A DNA stretch of 64,000 nt, taken from assembly GCF_010894455.1 (NCBI RefSeq), contig NZ_JAAIXY010000001.1, positions 1-64,000 of the forward strand. Reading direction: 5' to 3'. Source of the stretch: Myxococcus eversor (GTDB lineage Bacteria > Myxococcota > Myxococcia > Myxococcales > Myxococcaceae). Shown one piece after another: positions 53,299 to 62,483 of this stretch. The position numbers and the translations under genes were made by a program. The notes beneath the pieces were generated by a model. It was not told the DNA's origin. It did no database searches and saw nothing but the letters and a program-made list of their open reading frames with translations. Position 1 is the stretch's first letter; each line of letters opens with the position of its first letter.

Positions 53299-56200
53299 AT
53301 GACGCACCGGACGCACAACGAAGTCTCCGAAGGGCGCCCCGCGCCGCAAGAGGGAGACTCCGTCCGAGAGCTTCACGTCGAGTACGACGATGCTCCCGTC
53401 CCGCCTCAGTCTTCGCGCTCCAACGCCTCCACGCGCCCGCCCGCCCACGCGGACTCGGCGGACGACGCACCCGCGACTCCCTCCGCTCCGGACCCGACGG
53501 AGGACATCCCCCGGTCGCCCAATCCGCTGCTGGCCCTCTCCCGCTCGAAAGGCCGGAGCCCTAAGCCCTCCTCGCCCCGCGCCGAGTCCGCTGCGCCCGA
53601 TGAGCCGACCGCCCGCGATGTGGCCGCGCCCTCCGACGTCACCACGTCCGAGCGCGAGGTCATGCAGGCCGCCGTGGCGACCGGCAAACGCCGCGAAGCC
53701 TGGCGCCCACCCGCCTATCTCCCCGATGACCTGAGCGACGCGCTCCTGTCCGAGCGCAGCCAGTACCGGGCGAAGCTGCTCCAGGACGTCCGTCAGGTCA
53801 GCCTCCAGGGCCCCGGTGTCATCTCCCTGGTTCCCATTCCCGCAGCGGACCCGGACTGGTCCGGTGGCGCGCTGCTCGGCTTCCTCGGTGAGGAGTGCGT
53901 CTTCGGCGGCGACGTCGTCCACCTCGACTTCGAATCCGGCCGCGTCTTCGCCGCCCCCGAGCACGGTGACGACGTGGACCGCCGCGCCCTCTCCGCCGAG
54001 CGCTGGTGCTACCGGCCCTATGACTTCGCGGAGGCGCTCTGCACGGCCGCCTCGGCCTATGAGGAGCGGCAGCCCGCGCTCGCCCAGGCCCTGCTTCGCG
54101 CCAGCGGCGAGGAGTCCGCGGCCGAGGCTCGCCCCCAGCACGCGGAGCTCATGCCCGCGGACCGCCTGTGGGCCCAGCCCTGGGGCTGCATCTGGGGCCC
54201 TCCCGGTACCGGCAAGACGACGGCCATCGCGGACCTCATCGCCCGCGCCCTGCGCTCCTTCCCCGGTGAGCGCATCCTCGCCGTCGCACCCACCAACCGC
54301 GCCGCGGACGAACTGGTGTTGCGTGTCAGCGCGCTCCTGGAACGCGAGCCCATCCCCCTGCGCCCCCTGGCTCGTAGCATCTTCCGGGGCGGTACCGGCG
54401 CCAGTGACGCTCTCGCGAAGCTGCCCACCGTCACACTCGAGGACACCAAGGGCGGCAAGCTGCGCGCGAGCATCGAGGAGCGCGAGCGCGAGCTGTACCT
54501 CCAGCGCGTGCGAGGCGGCCCCGCGCAAGAACTGGCCAAGCTCCAGGCGGAGCTTCGCGGCCTGCGCGGGAAGATGAAGGACCCCACGCTCAAGGAAGCA
54601 GAGAAGGGCGACTGCCCCCTCATGGTCCTCACCGTGCACCGCGCCCTGCGCCTGGTGTCGGAGCTGGAGGGGAAGAGCACCTTCGCGCGACTCGTCGTCG
54701 ACGAGGCCGGCATGGTGACTCGCGCCGCCACGGCGTTGATGGCGCCGCTGGCCGAGCGGGTGACGCTCGCCGGAGACCCGAAGCAGATTGGCCCCGTGTC
54801 GCGAGCGGCCGAGGGCGCTGGACGTGGCACCCAGAAGTGGCTGCGTGCCAGTGGCCTGTCCCATCTGGAAGACGCGGTGAAGGACGCCGCGCGCCCGGAC
54901 GTCCTGCTGCTGCGCACCCAGCACCGCATGCACCCGGACATCGCCCGCGTGGTGAGCCACTTCTGCTACGGCGGCGCGCTGGAGGACGGCGACATCGTCA
55001 AGGCCCGCGCACAGAAGGCCCCGCCCGTGCCCGCCTTCGCGGAGACGCGCGCCGGCTGGGTGGTTCTCGATGGCCTCAGTCGCGACGCGAAGCGCCTCAC
55101 CCACGGAAGAGGTGAGACGGGCTCCGGCTACCAGCGAGAGCTGTCCGCCGAGCTGGCCGTGTCGCTCGCCCGCGAGGCCGTGCGCGCGGGCCTCAGCGTC
55201 CTGTGCGTCACGCCCTACCGCGCCCAGGCCGCCCTCATTCGCAGGCTGGGCACGTCCGCAGGGTTTCGCGGTGATGCCTTCAGCGCGTCCACCATCCACC
55301 GCCAGCAGGGCACCCAGTACGACGTCGTGCTCGTGGACACCGTGGCCGGAGGCCGGCCCTTTCCACCGCACACGCTGGTGCCCATGCTCAACGTGGCCGC
55401 CAGTCGCGCGCGCGACTACCTGCTGGTGCTCGCCTCCCGAGACGAGGCCCGGGGCGCGACGATTCCACAGCGCTTCCTGTCGCTGCTGCCGCGCCTGAAG
55501 GTCCTCCCCGGCACGCCGCTTCGTCTGGAGCCGCTGCCCATGCCGCAGCAACCCGCGCAGCCTCCGCCCCCACCGCCTCCGAGCGCCCCTGCCACCCTGG
55601 GCGGCGAAATCGAGGGCGCGCGTCCCACGCGGCCCCTCTTCACTCAAGAGCAGGTGTCCCTCTTCGAGCGCCGCTTCGACGACGGCCATCACCTGGTGCG
55701 AGGCGTGGCCGGCAGCGGCAAGACGTTTGTCCTGGCCCACTGGGTGGCGCGCTACCTGCTGGAGCACGAGGACACGCGGGTGCTCGTGTCCTTCTTCAAC
55801 CGCGCGCTCGCGCCGCTGGTGGACAAGCTGCTGGTGGAGGCGATTGTCCAGCGCGCCGGCCGTCAGCGTGCGCGCGAGCTGCGAGCCCGGGTGACGGTGA
55901 AGCACGTGGGCGCGCTGCGCCGCGTGGAGCCCGAGTCCTTCGACGGCGTCTTCGTGGACGAGGCACAGGACATGGACGCTCGCGCGCTGGCGATGCTCCA
56001 CGCGCTGGTGCGTCCGCACGTGCTCACCGACGGACGCGAGGTGCGCTGCCTCCAGTTGTTCATGGACGACTCGCAGAACGTCTACGGCCAGGTGCCCATC
56101 GACTCCCTCAAGGAGCAGCTCCCGGAGGGGCTGTCCTTCCGGGGCCGCACCCGCGTCCTCAAGGAGACCTTCCGCGCCACCCGCGACATCCTCGACGTGG

Positions 56201-56892
56201 CCTTCAACGTGGTGCTGGACCCGCTGCGCCAGCACGCCACCAGCGACCCCGGCATGCGCGAGTACATGAAGGCGGGAGAGCTGGCCCGTGAGGGGCTCCT
56301 GTGGCTGCCCGAGGAGACGCTGGAGGGTCTGTACCGCGTGCAGTCCACCGAGCGCGGCGGCGTGCTGCCCCAGGTGCGCGGCTTCGCCTCCGGCGCCAGC
56401 GAGGCCCGGCAGGTGGCGAAGGAAGTGGCCCGCCTCATTCGCGACGAGAGCGTCCATCCCGGCGACATCCTCATCGTCGCGCCCGTGATGCCGTCGCAGT
56501 ACACGGACGCGCTCAACCGCGCGGGGGTGCCCGCGCATGCCTACGGTGGCAAGGGAGGCCGCGACGTGACGGACTTCCGGGTGAGCGGCGTGGACCATGT
56601 GCGCGCCACCACCGTGTTCTCCTGCAAGGGCCACGAGTGCCCCATCGTCTTCTTCGCGGGCCTGGACGCACTGGACACCGTGGAGCACTGGATGGCCGGC
56701 GCCAAGGAGCGCAACGCCCGGGAGAACGAGCGCATCCGCCGCGCCATGTTCTACGTGGGTGCCACGCGCGCGATGAAGCGCCAGTACCTCACCGGCGTCC
56801 GAGGCGCGCGCTTCCTGCGCGTGGCCACCTCCTACGTGGAGACGCTCGCCGGGCTGTCGCCCACCGGGGACACGGGCGGCAAGCCGGCCTGA
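53299..56892 (+). CDS. Dual SF1 helicase: DNA2/Upf1-like module fused to UvrD-like module
   Basis: 1197 residues. A disordered Pro/Ser/Ala-rich N-terminus (about 1-120) is followed by module one: Walker A GPPGTGKT at 300-307, VVDEAGMVTR, GDPKQIGPVSRA, QHRMHPDIARVVSHF and VAASRARDYLLV, the AAA_11/AAA_12 (Upf1-like) pattern. Module two has Walker A GVAGSGKT at 802-809, VDEAQDMD, LKETFRATRDI, TTVFSCKGHECPIVFF and FYVGATRAMKRQYLTG, a UvrD-like pattern. Both ATP sites look intact. A role in nucleic-acid repair, RNA remodelling or defence is possible. The ATG at 53299 is the likely start; a GTG at 53215 is possible. Confidence 0.88.
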   Translation: MTHRTHNEVSEGRPAPQEGDSVRELHVEYDDAPVPPQSSRSNASTRPPAHADSADDAPATPSAPDPTEDIPRSPNPLLALSRSKGRSPKPSSPRAESAAPDEPTARDVAAPSDVTTSEREVMQAAVATGKRREAWRPPAYLPDDLSDALLSERSQYRAKLLQDVRQVSLQGPGVISLVPIPAADPDWSGGALLGFLGEECVFGGDVVHLDFESGRVFAAPEHGDDVDRRALSAERWCYRPYDFAEALCTAASAYEERQPALAQALLRASGEESAAEARPQHAELMPADRLWAQPWGCIWGPPGTGKTTAIADLIARALRSFPGERILAVAPTNRAADELVLRVSALLEREPIPLRPLARSIFRGGTGASDALAKLPTVTLEDTKGGKLRASIEERERELYLQRVRGGPAQELAKLQAELRGLRGKMKDPTLKEAEKGDCPLMVLTVHRALRLVSELEGKSTFARLVVDEAGMVTRAATALMAPLAERVTLAGDPKQIGPVSRAAEGAGRGTQKWLRASGLSHLEDAVKDAARPDVLLLRTQHRMHPDIARVVSHFCYGGALEDGDIVKARAQKAPPVPAFAETRAGWVVLDGLSRDAKRLTHGRGETGSGYQRELSAELAVSLAREAVRAGLSVLCVTPYRAQAALIRRLGTSAGFRGDAFSASTIHRQQGTQYDVVLVDTVAGGRPFPPHTLVPMLNVAASRARDYLLVLASRDEARGATIPQRFLSLLPRLKVLPGTPLRLEPLPMPQQPAQPPPPPPPSAPATLGGEIEGARPTRPLFTQEQVSLFERRFDDGHHLVRGVAGSGKTFVLAHWVARYLLEHEDTRVLVSFFNRALAPLVDKLLVEAIVQRAGRQRARELRARVTVKHVGALRRVEPESFDGVFVDEAQDMDARALAMLHALVRPHVLTDGREVRCLQLFMDDSQNVYGQVPIDSLKEQLPEGLSFRGRTRVLKETFRATRDILDVAFNVVLDPLRQHATSDPGMREYMKAGELAREGLLWLPEETLEGLYRVQSTERGGVLPQVRGFASGASEARQVAKEVARLIRDESVHPGDILIVAPVMPSQYTDALNRAGVPAHAYGGKGGRDVTDFRVSGVDHVRATTVFSCKGHECPIVFFAGLDALDTVEHWMAGAKERNARENERIRRAMFYVGATRAMKRQYLTGVRGARFLRVATSYVETLAGLSPTGDTGGKPA

Positions 56893-56900
56893 AACGACGA

Positions 56901-56936
56901 AGGCCCCGACACCGCCTCTTCGCGGTGCCAGGGCCT
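56901..56936. terminator. Bidirectional terminator hairpin
   Basis: AGGCCC / GGGCCT and CACCGC / GCGGTG stems separated by a 3x3 internal loop, with apical loop CTCTTC. It lies between the convergent helicase and lipoprotein genes. Confidence 0.55.
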
Positions 56937-56958
56937 CCTGGAGCTCAAGGGCTCGGGG

Positions 56959-57522
56959 CTAGCGCTGGACGGGCCCGTCGACGGGCGGCGCCTGCAGCGT
57001 CTTGTTGTAGGTGGGGATGCCCACCTCGAGCGAGGACCAGTAGATCAACGCCGCCAGCCGCAGGATGCGACCTTGGAGGCTCTGGTGGCCGGTGGGGTCT
57101 CCGCCGCCGCCCGACGAACCGCGCGGGTCTCCATCATTGAGGTCCGCCACGTTGCGGCAGCCCTCCTTTTCATCCTTCGGTTTGCAGTCGGTGAGGAACT
57201 CGGCGGTGGCCGAAATCCTGGGCGTGGGCGCCGGGTTCTGCTGCTGCATCGCCGACGTCGTCCCTTCCTCGGAAGACGAGGTCTCCTGCGCACCGCGCGT
57301 CGCGGAGGGCGCCCGGTCCTGGGTGTCGACGATTTCGTTGCGACTCACGTCCACCGTATAGGTGGTGACGCGCTGGGGATTGACGCGGTCCCTCAGGACG
57401 ACGCGGACGAGCGCGCCCTTGGGCGCCTTGCTCTGAATCTGCTGCGTCGTCGGAATCGTGTCGACACGGCGACAGGCCACGACACCCAGCAGCAGGGAAA
57501 CCAGCAGGAGACTTTTCTTCAT
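56959..57522 (-). CDS. Small hypothetical lipoprotein
   Basis: 187 residues. The leader MKKSLLLVSLLLGVVACRR has a lipobox (VVAC, C17). The mature part is a short beta segment (GALVRVVLRDRVNPQRVTTYTVDVSRNEIVDTQDR), a Ser/Gln-rich low-complexity stretch, ATAEFLTDCKPKDEKEGCRNVADLN, and an amphipathic end. No family recognised. It lies 33 bases downstream of the CHAT gene on the same strand, so it may be part of that operon. Confidence 0.75.
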   Translation of the reverse strand: MKKSLLLVSLLLGVVACRRVDTIPTTQQIQSKAPKGALVRVVLRDRVNPQRVTTYTVDVSRNEIVDTQDRAPSATRGAQETSSSEEGTTSAMQQQNPAPTPRISATAEFLTDCKPKDEKEGCRNVADLNDGDPRGSSGGGGDPTGHQSLQGRILRLAALIYWSSLEVGIPTYNKTLQAPPVDGPVQR

Positions 57523-57555
57523 GGTGGTGGGGAACTCGGGTCTGGGTGAGACGGA

Positions 57556-60501
57556 CTACTCGAAGAGGAGCACCTGGCGGACCCAGGCGCTCCCGCGACT
57601 GCGAAGCCAATCCTGACGCGCGTCGCGCAGCACGAGCGCGGCGGGAATGCCCTCGCGAATGCGCGCCAGCACGGGCTCGAAGAAGGCCGACGCCTCGCTG
57701 TCGGGAATCTCCTGCGTGGCGGCGAGCACGGCCCGCGCGCCGGCTTCGATGAACGCCACGGGCAGGCCAAACGTTTCATGGAAGTACGCCGTGCTGTGCG
57801 CGGCGTGGCAGGCGGCGAGCAACACGACGGGCCTTCCCAGGAGCTTCTCGCCCTGGATGTCCGTGGCCGTCAGCGCGTAGCGGCCGCTCTTCTCCTCCGG
57901 TGACAGCACCAGCAGGGAGCCATCCGCCACGCTCGGGTCGACGATGCCGTGCGCGTGAATCTGCACCTCGGTGGCCTCCTGCATCGCCTGCAGCACATGC
58001 GCCGGGGTGGCCGAAGCGCCGCGCAAGGTGGAGAGGCTCTCGTCCTCCACCGCCGGCGGGCTCCACGCGCGAAGCGAGGGCAGGTGCAGCTCGCTCGGGG
58101 CATTCACGTCCGCCACCACCAGTCGCGATGGAGGCCGGGAGGGCTGCTCCGGGGGCGGCGGTGCCACCCGGTAGGCCCACGCCAGTTCGGGCGGCAGCAG
58201 GCCCGGCTTGCCGAGCAAGGGAGGCCGCGCCAGCACGTCCACGCTGACGCAGGGCCGCAGGGACTCCACGAACTTCTCCGGCACCAGGCCCTCCACGCCC
58301 TCCAGCCGCTGGCGGCGGTCCGCGTCGTAGTGGCTCAAGAGGCGACCCGTCGAGTCGCGCGCCACCAGGGCCGTGCGCTCGTCGTCCACGGTGACGCCCA
58401 GCGTGCAGCGCTCCGGAAGCGTCAGCGCGCGCTCTTCCGCGAACAGCGCGAGCGCCTTCTCCTGCTCGCCGTAGCGCACGGCATCCAGGATGAGCGACGT
58501 GAAGCTGTAGGTGCGCGCCTTGCGGGCGTTGACGTCAGTGCCCAGCTTCGGTGTCGCCTCGTCGATGGCCTGACGCAGGAGCGCCTGCCCCCGACGCCGG
58601 TCCTGCTCGATGACGAAGCGTCCTTCGATGTGGCGCAGCAGCGAGCCATCCCCGGTCGCCTCGCGCGAGGGAGACGCGCGCAGGGCCTCCAGGCCTCGCA
58701 TCAACAGGGCGCCATCGTCGTCGCGGCGCGCGTGCGTGTGGGCCAGGTCGGCGATGACGAAGGCGCGCACCAGCGACGGCGGCTGGCCGCACTTCGCCGC
58801 GCGGTCCAACTGCTCGCGGGCTCCGGCGAAGTCGAGCGTGCGGTAGTACGCGAGCGCGAGGTTCGTATAGGAGAGCTCGTGGTCCTGGCAGCGCTCGGGG
58901 ATGCGCAGGATGGCCTCCTCCATGTACGCGCGGGCCAGCGACAAATCTCCATGGAAGCGGGCCACCTGGCCCAGCTCCTGGATGAGCCGCAGCTCCTTGG
59001 TCCACTCCCGGCCGGAGCGGGCGTTTTCAATCGCCGCCAGGGCCTGCGTGCGCGCCTCCACGGGACGATGCTGGTCCGTCTCCACCAGGGCGAGGGTGCG
59101 CTGCAGCTCCAGGCAGCGATAGTTGATTCTCCGCGTCGAACCGCCACAGGACGCGCCCAGCGCCTGCGTCAGCCGGATGCGGGCACGAGCCGCCTGGCCT
59201 TGTTGAAGATCCCCCCGAGCCTGCCGCTCCTCGGCAAGCAGTGCGAACCAGGGGTCCTTCGTGGCCAGCGCGAGCGCGCGGTACTCGGCTTCGTGTCGAC
59301 GCGAGTCCTTCAAGAAGAGCATCGCGCCCAGCAGGAGGTCCTCCTGCCGCGCCTCGCGAAGCTTCTCAATCAGGGTGTCCAGCGCGGGAGGCGCCAGCTC
59401 GCCGCGCGTCAGGAGGACGTACTGCTTCGCCAGCGGCCCGCGCACGCCGAAGTCCCCCCGGGCGGCGCGGCGCAGGGAGTCCTCCAGATGCGTGCCCCCG
59501 TCCAGCCGGTCCAACTGGAGCGCGAGCGGGCGCAGCGCCTCCACGCGCTCGGCGGAGGAGGCGCTGCGCACGGCGTCGTAGAAGCACAGCCGGGACAGGC
59601 CCGGGTAGCGCTCCACCTCGGAGGGGGAGAGCACGTCGCCTCCGGCCACCATGTCATCGCAGTGCTGCTTCGCGCCCTTCCAGCCCTTGCGCTGCTCGCC
59701 TTCCAGGTTCCGCAGCTCCGCGGCGCGCTGTGAGGCCTCCTCGCTCCAGCCCGGCTCCTTCAGCGCGGCCACCTGGTCGAAGGCCTCCGCGGCCTGCAGC
59801 GACAGGCCCAGGGCCTTGAGCGCCAGCCCCCGGTTCCACAGGGCCTGCGCGTGCTGGGGCCGCTGCTTCAGCGCGCGGTCCGCCAGCGTCAGGGCCTCTT
59901 CCGGGGCGCCCCGCTGGAGCGCGAGGGCGGCGCGGTCCGAGTCCAGGTCCGGCGACGTCTCCAGCTTGTCCAGGAAGGCACCGGCCTGGGCCGGGTCTCC
60001 ACGCAAGAGATACGCGGACGCGATGCCCCGCTCGTCTCCGGCCTCCTCCAGCTTCGCCAGCTCCCTCAGCGACAGCGCGCGGGGCTTGTCGCCACCGCTG
60101 CGCATCACCTCGTAGGGACGGTGCCTGTCCGCGCTCGGATGGGTCAACCGGGCCTCCAGCGTGCGCCCGGGCGTCTGACCCAACCACAGCTCGGAAGAGT
60201 CCGCCGACGAAGCCGACCGCGTCACGAGCACCCACGCCGCCAGGCCCGCGGCCAGCGCCAGCGGCAACACCATCATCCAGGTCCTTCGCCGCTTGAGCAG
60301 GGGCGGAGGCGGAACGAAGGCGAGGGTGTCACCGGACGCGTCGTGCAGCGCGTCGTCCGCGAGCAGCTCCAGGGCGAGCAGTTCCTTCATCCGTGCCTCG
60401 CACGGGTGGCAGCGGGTCAGGTGGTGGCGGAAGTTCTCCGCGTCCACCGGCGCCAGCTCGCCGTCGATGAAGGTCTCCAATCTGTCGCACAACTCATTCA
60501 T
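57556..60501 (-). CDS. Membrane anti-sigma-type zinc finger / TPR / CHAT protease fusion
   Basis: 981 residues. The N-terminal zf-HC2-type anti-sigma zinc motif is H27-x3-C31-x2-C34 (with C5 nearby). One membrane helix follows at about 75-93 (WMMVLPLALAAGLAAWVLV), then a long helical-repeat region with TPR-like units (AQALWNRGLALKALGLSLQAAEAFDQVAAL). The C-terminal CHAT caspase-like domain has H851 (HAHG) and C898 (LLAACHAAHS) as the probable catalytic pair. It overlaps the ECF sigma gene by 4 bases (ATGA). The zinc finger should hold the sigma factor at the membrane; the periplasmic CHAT domain would sense or cleave something (inference). Confidence 0.9.
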   Translation of the reverse strand: MNELCDRLETFIDGELAPVDAENFRHHLTRCHPCEARMKELLALELLADDALHDASGDTLAFVPPPPLLKRRRTWMMVLPLALAAGLAAWVLVTRSASSADSSELWLGQTPGRTLEARLTHPSADRHRPYEVMRSGGDKPRALSLRELAKLEEAGDERGIASAYLLRGDPAQAGAFLDKLETSPDLDSDRAALALQRGAPEEALTLADRALKQRPQHAQALWNRGLALKALGLSLQAAEAFDQVAALKEPGWSEEASQRAAELRNLEGEQRKGWKGAKQHCDDMVAGGDVLSPSEVERYPGLSRLCFYDAVRSASSAERVEALRPLALQLDRLDGGTHLEDSLRRAARGDFGVRGPLAKQYVLLTRGELAPPALDTLIEKLREARQEDLLLGAMLFLKDSRRHEAEYRALALATKDPWFALLAEERQARGDLQQGQAARARIRLTQALGASCGGSTRRINYRCLELQRTLALVETDQHRPVEARTQALAAIENARSGREWTKELRLIQELGQVARFHGDLSLARAYMEEAILRIPERCQDHELSYTNLALAYYRTLDFAGAREQLDRAAKCGQPPSLVRAFVIADLAHTHARRDDDGALLMRGLEALRASPSREATGDGSLLRHIEGRFVIEQDRRRGQALLRQAIDEATPKLGTDVNARKARTYSFTSLILDAVRYGEQEKALALFAEERALTLPERCTLGVTVDDERTALVARDSTGRLLSHYDADRRQRLEGVEGLVPEKFVESLRPCVSVDVLARPPLLGKPGLLPPELAWAYRVAPPPPEQPSRPPSRLVVADVNAPSELHLPSLRAWSPPAVEDESLSTLRGASATPAHVLQAMQEATEVQIHAHGIVDPSVADGSLLVLSPEEKSGRYALTATDIQGEKLLGRPVVLLAACHAAHSTAYFHETFGLPVAFIEAGARAVLAATQEIPDSEASAFFEPVLARIREGIPAALVLRDARQDWLRSRGSAWVRQVLLFE

Positions 60502-61073
60502 GGTCTGGCCCTGCCCTCACTCGAGGCGGCGCCGGGAGCCAGCAGCCCCCGCAGAGCCTGCCGCGCCTCGCTGAGCCACCGCCCCACCGTTCCCTCGGGT
60601 GCATCCAACTGCTTCGCGATGGCCCGATATCGAAGTCCGGCCACATGCAGCCGGTACGCCTCCCGCAGATGCGGCGGCCGGAGCTGCTCGATGGCGCGTT
60701 GGAAGTCGGCCCGCGTGACTTGCTCCCATTGCTCCAGCGGCACCGGCTCCCCGGACACCTCCTGGTCCTGCACCACGCGCAACGACGGCGCCCCCAACAC
60801 CTCCGTGCGTCTGCGCCGACAATGGTCCAGGAAGCGATTGCTCAGCGTCGTGCTCAGCCACACGCTCACCGCGCCCGGGTTCTCCGCCACCAACCGGTCG
60901 AAGTTCCGGTAGGCGCGCTCGAGCGTCTCCTGCACCAGGTCTTCAGGGTCGATTCCACCCCCGGAGCACAGGCGCCGGGCAAGACGCAGCAGTCCCGGCC
61001 GTCGCGAGCGAGCGAACGCATCGAACTGTCGGTGCTGCCCGTCGTCCATCGTGGCGCGAACCCCTACACCCAT
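60498..61073 (-). CDS. ECF-type sigma-70 family RNA polymerase sigma factor
   Basis: 191 residues. Region 2 is RPGLLRLARRLCSGGGIDPEDLVQETLERAYRNFDRL, then SVWLSTTLSNRFLDHCRRRR. Region 4 is RAIEQLRPPHLREAYRLHVAGLRYRAIAKQLDAPEGTVGRWLSEARQALR. Start codons at 61073 (GAGAAG close by) and 61049 are both possible. Downstream and overlapping is its probable anti-sigma partner, the zinc-finger/CHAT protein, so the pair form one stress-response switch. The signal is unknown. Confidence 0.93.
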   Translation of the reverse strand: MGVGVRATMDDGQHRQFDAFARSRRPGLLRLARRLCSGGGIDPEDLVQETLERAYRNFDRLVAENPGAVSVWLSTTLSNRFLDHCRRRRTEVLGAPSLRVVQDQEVSGEPVPLEQWEQVTRADFQRAIEQLRPPHLREAYRLHVAGLRYRAIAKQLDAPEGTVGRWLSEARQALRGLLAPGAASSEGRARP

Positions 61074-61197
61074 CTTCTCATGTCGTTCCACCGGTGGAGC
61101 GCCCCCTCCGCTCGATTGAACGTGGGCGGGGATTTCCCTTCGGTGGTGCGCTGGAGACGCTACGCGTTGCGGGTGGGTATGGGTAGTCCCACCTGGG

Positions 61198-62394
61198 TCA
61201 GTTTCGACAGGATGCGACGATTGCGGGCCAGTCGGTGGTGGCGGGGAGGCGGCCCTCGGCGTGCTCGGGACGTCCTCCGCCCCGGCCCCCGGCGGCCTCG
61301 GCGGCACGCTTCAGGAAGGCACCGCAGCCGAACGAGGAGGAGGCACCCCGGGAGATGAGGACCGCGAGGCCGTCTGCGGTGCGGCCAGCGAGGAACACCA
61401 CCGCGTCGGGGCGGGAGGTGAGGCGGGTGGCCACGGCGCGCAGTTGCTCGGGGCCGGCGCCGTCCAGCACGGCGACGAGGTGTTTGTCAGTCGACGCATC
61501 GAGCTGGGCGGCGAGCTCCACGGCGGTGTGCTCGGCCAGGCGCGCGCGGGCGGCGCCCAGGGCCTCGCGGGCCTCGGTCAGCTCGCGGCGCAGCTTCTCC
61601 ACCACGGTGGGCACCTCCGCGGGGCCGCACGTGAAGGCCCGTCCCATGGCGCGCAGCGTGCCCGCTTCTTCCCACAGCTCGCGCCTCGCGCGCGGGCCCG
61701 CGGAGAAGAGGACGCGGCCCTTGCCCTTGTAGCGCTCCACGCCCAGCACCCGCACCATGCCCACCTGTCCGGTGCGCGTGCAGTGGGTGCCACCGCAGGG
61801 GGACACGTCGAAGTCACCCATCTGGATGACGCGGATGTTGTCCGTCACCTTGGGCGCGCGGCGCAGGGGCAGCGCGGCCAGCTCCTCGGGCGTGGGGAAG
61901 AAGGCGCGGATGGGGAGGTCGGCGTCGATGATGGCGTTGACGTGCGCCTCGGCCTGGGCCACGCGCTCTTCGTCCAGCGTGTCCTGGTCCGTGTCGATGG
62001 TGCACGTGGCGCCCAGTCGCGAGGACACGGTGGCCGCGCCCGCGATGTCCAAGAGCGCGCGCGACAGCATGTGCTGGCCGGTGTGCAGCGACATGTGAGC
62101 GCGGCGTCGCTCCGCGTCCACCAGGCCCTCGAGCGCCTCGCCGGGAGCGGGCAGGGGCTTCGTGTCCGCGACGTCCAGCAGGTGGTGCACGGTGCCCGCG
62201 TCGTCCACCTGCACGTCGCGCACGGCCCGGCCTCCGAGCACGCCGTAATCGGCCATCTGCCCGCCGGCCTCCGGATAGAAGGCGGTGCGGTCCAGCACCA
62301 CGGAGGGCGCTCCGTTCCACGTGCCGTGGGCCACGACACGCGCGGTGAAGCGGTGGAGGAACGGGTCATCGAAATAGAGGCGCTCGGTGGACAT
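61198..62394 (-). CDS. Alanyl-tRNA editing protein, AlaX long type with DHHA1
   Basis: 398 residues. FYPEAGGQMADYG, H104-x3-H108 (SLHTGQHMLSR) and C200GGTHC205 supply the zinc-binding editing site shared with AlaRS. A coiled coil (VVEKLRRELTEAREALGAARARLAEH) and a C-terminal DHHA1 domain (ISRGASSSFGCGAFLKRAAEAAGGRGGGRPEHAEG) follow. It hydrolyses Ser- or Gly-mischarged tRNA-Ala. Standalone, about the size of AlaX-L. The ATG at 62394 has no obvious ribosome-binding site. Confidence 0.94.
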   Translation of the reverse strand: MSTERLYFDDPFLHRFTARVVAHGTWNGAPSVVLDRTAFYPEAGGQMADYGVLGGRAVRDVQVDDAGTVHHLLDVADTKPLPAPGEALEGLVDAERRRAHMSLHTGQHMLSRALLDIAGAATVSSRLGATCTIDTDQDTLDEERVAQAEAHVNAIIDADLPIRAFFPTPEELAALPLRRAPKVTDNIRVIQMGDFDVSPCGGTHCTRTGQVGMVRVLGVERYKGKGRVLFSAGPRARRELWEEAGTLRAMGRAFTCGPAEVPTVVEKLRRELTEAREALGAARARLAEHTAVELAAQLDASTDKHLVAVLDGAGPEQLRAVATRLTSRPDAVVFLAGRTADGLAVLISRGASSSFGCGAFLKRAAEAAGGRGGGRPEHAEGRLPATTDWPAIVASCRN

Positions 62395-62483
62395 GGTGCG
62401 CGGCAAATAACACGCCGCTGAAACTCGCGCGGCCCGGCCGTCACTATCCGTCGTAACCCATCCACATCCAACGAGGTCCTCCC

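Noticed and set aside
52948-56688. 1246-codon open frame antisense to the dual helicase gene
   Set aside because: Composition is His/Arg/Ala/Gly-rich with no domain or motif, as expected for the shadow of a high-GC gene. The plus strand carries unmistakable helicase motifs.
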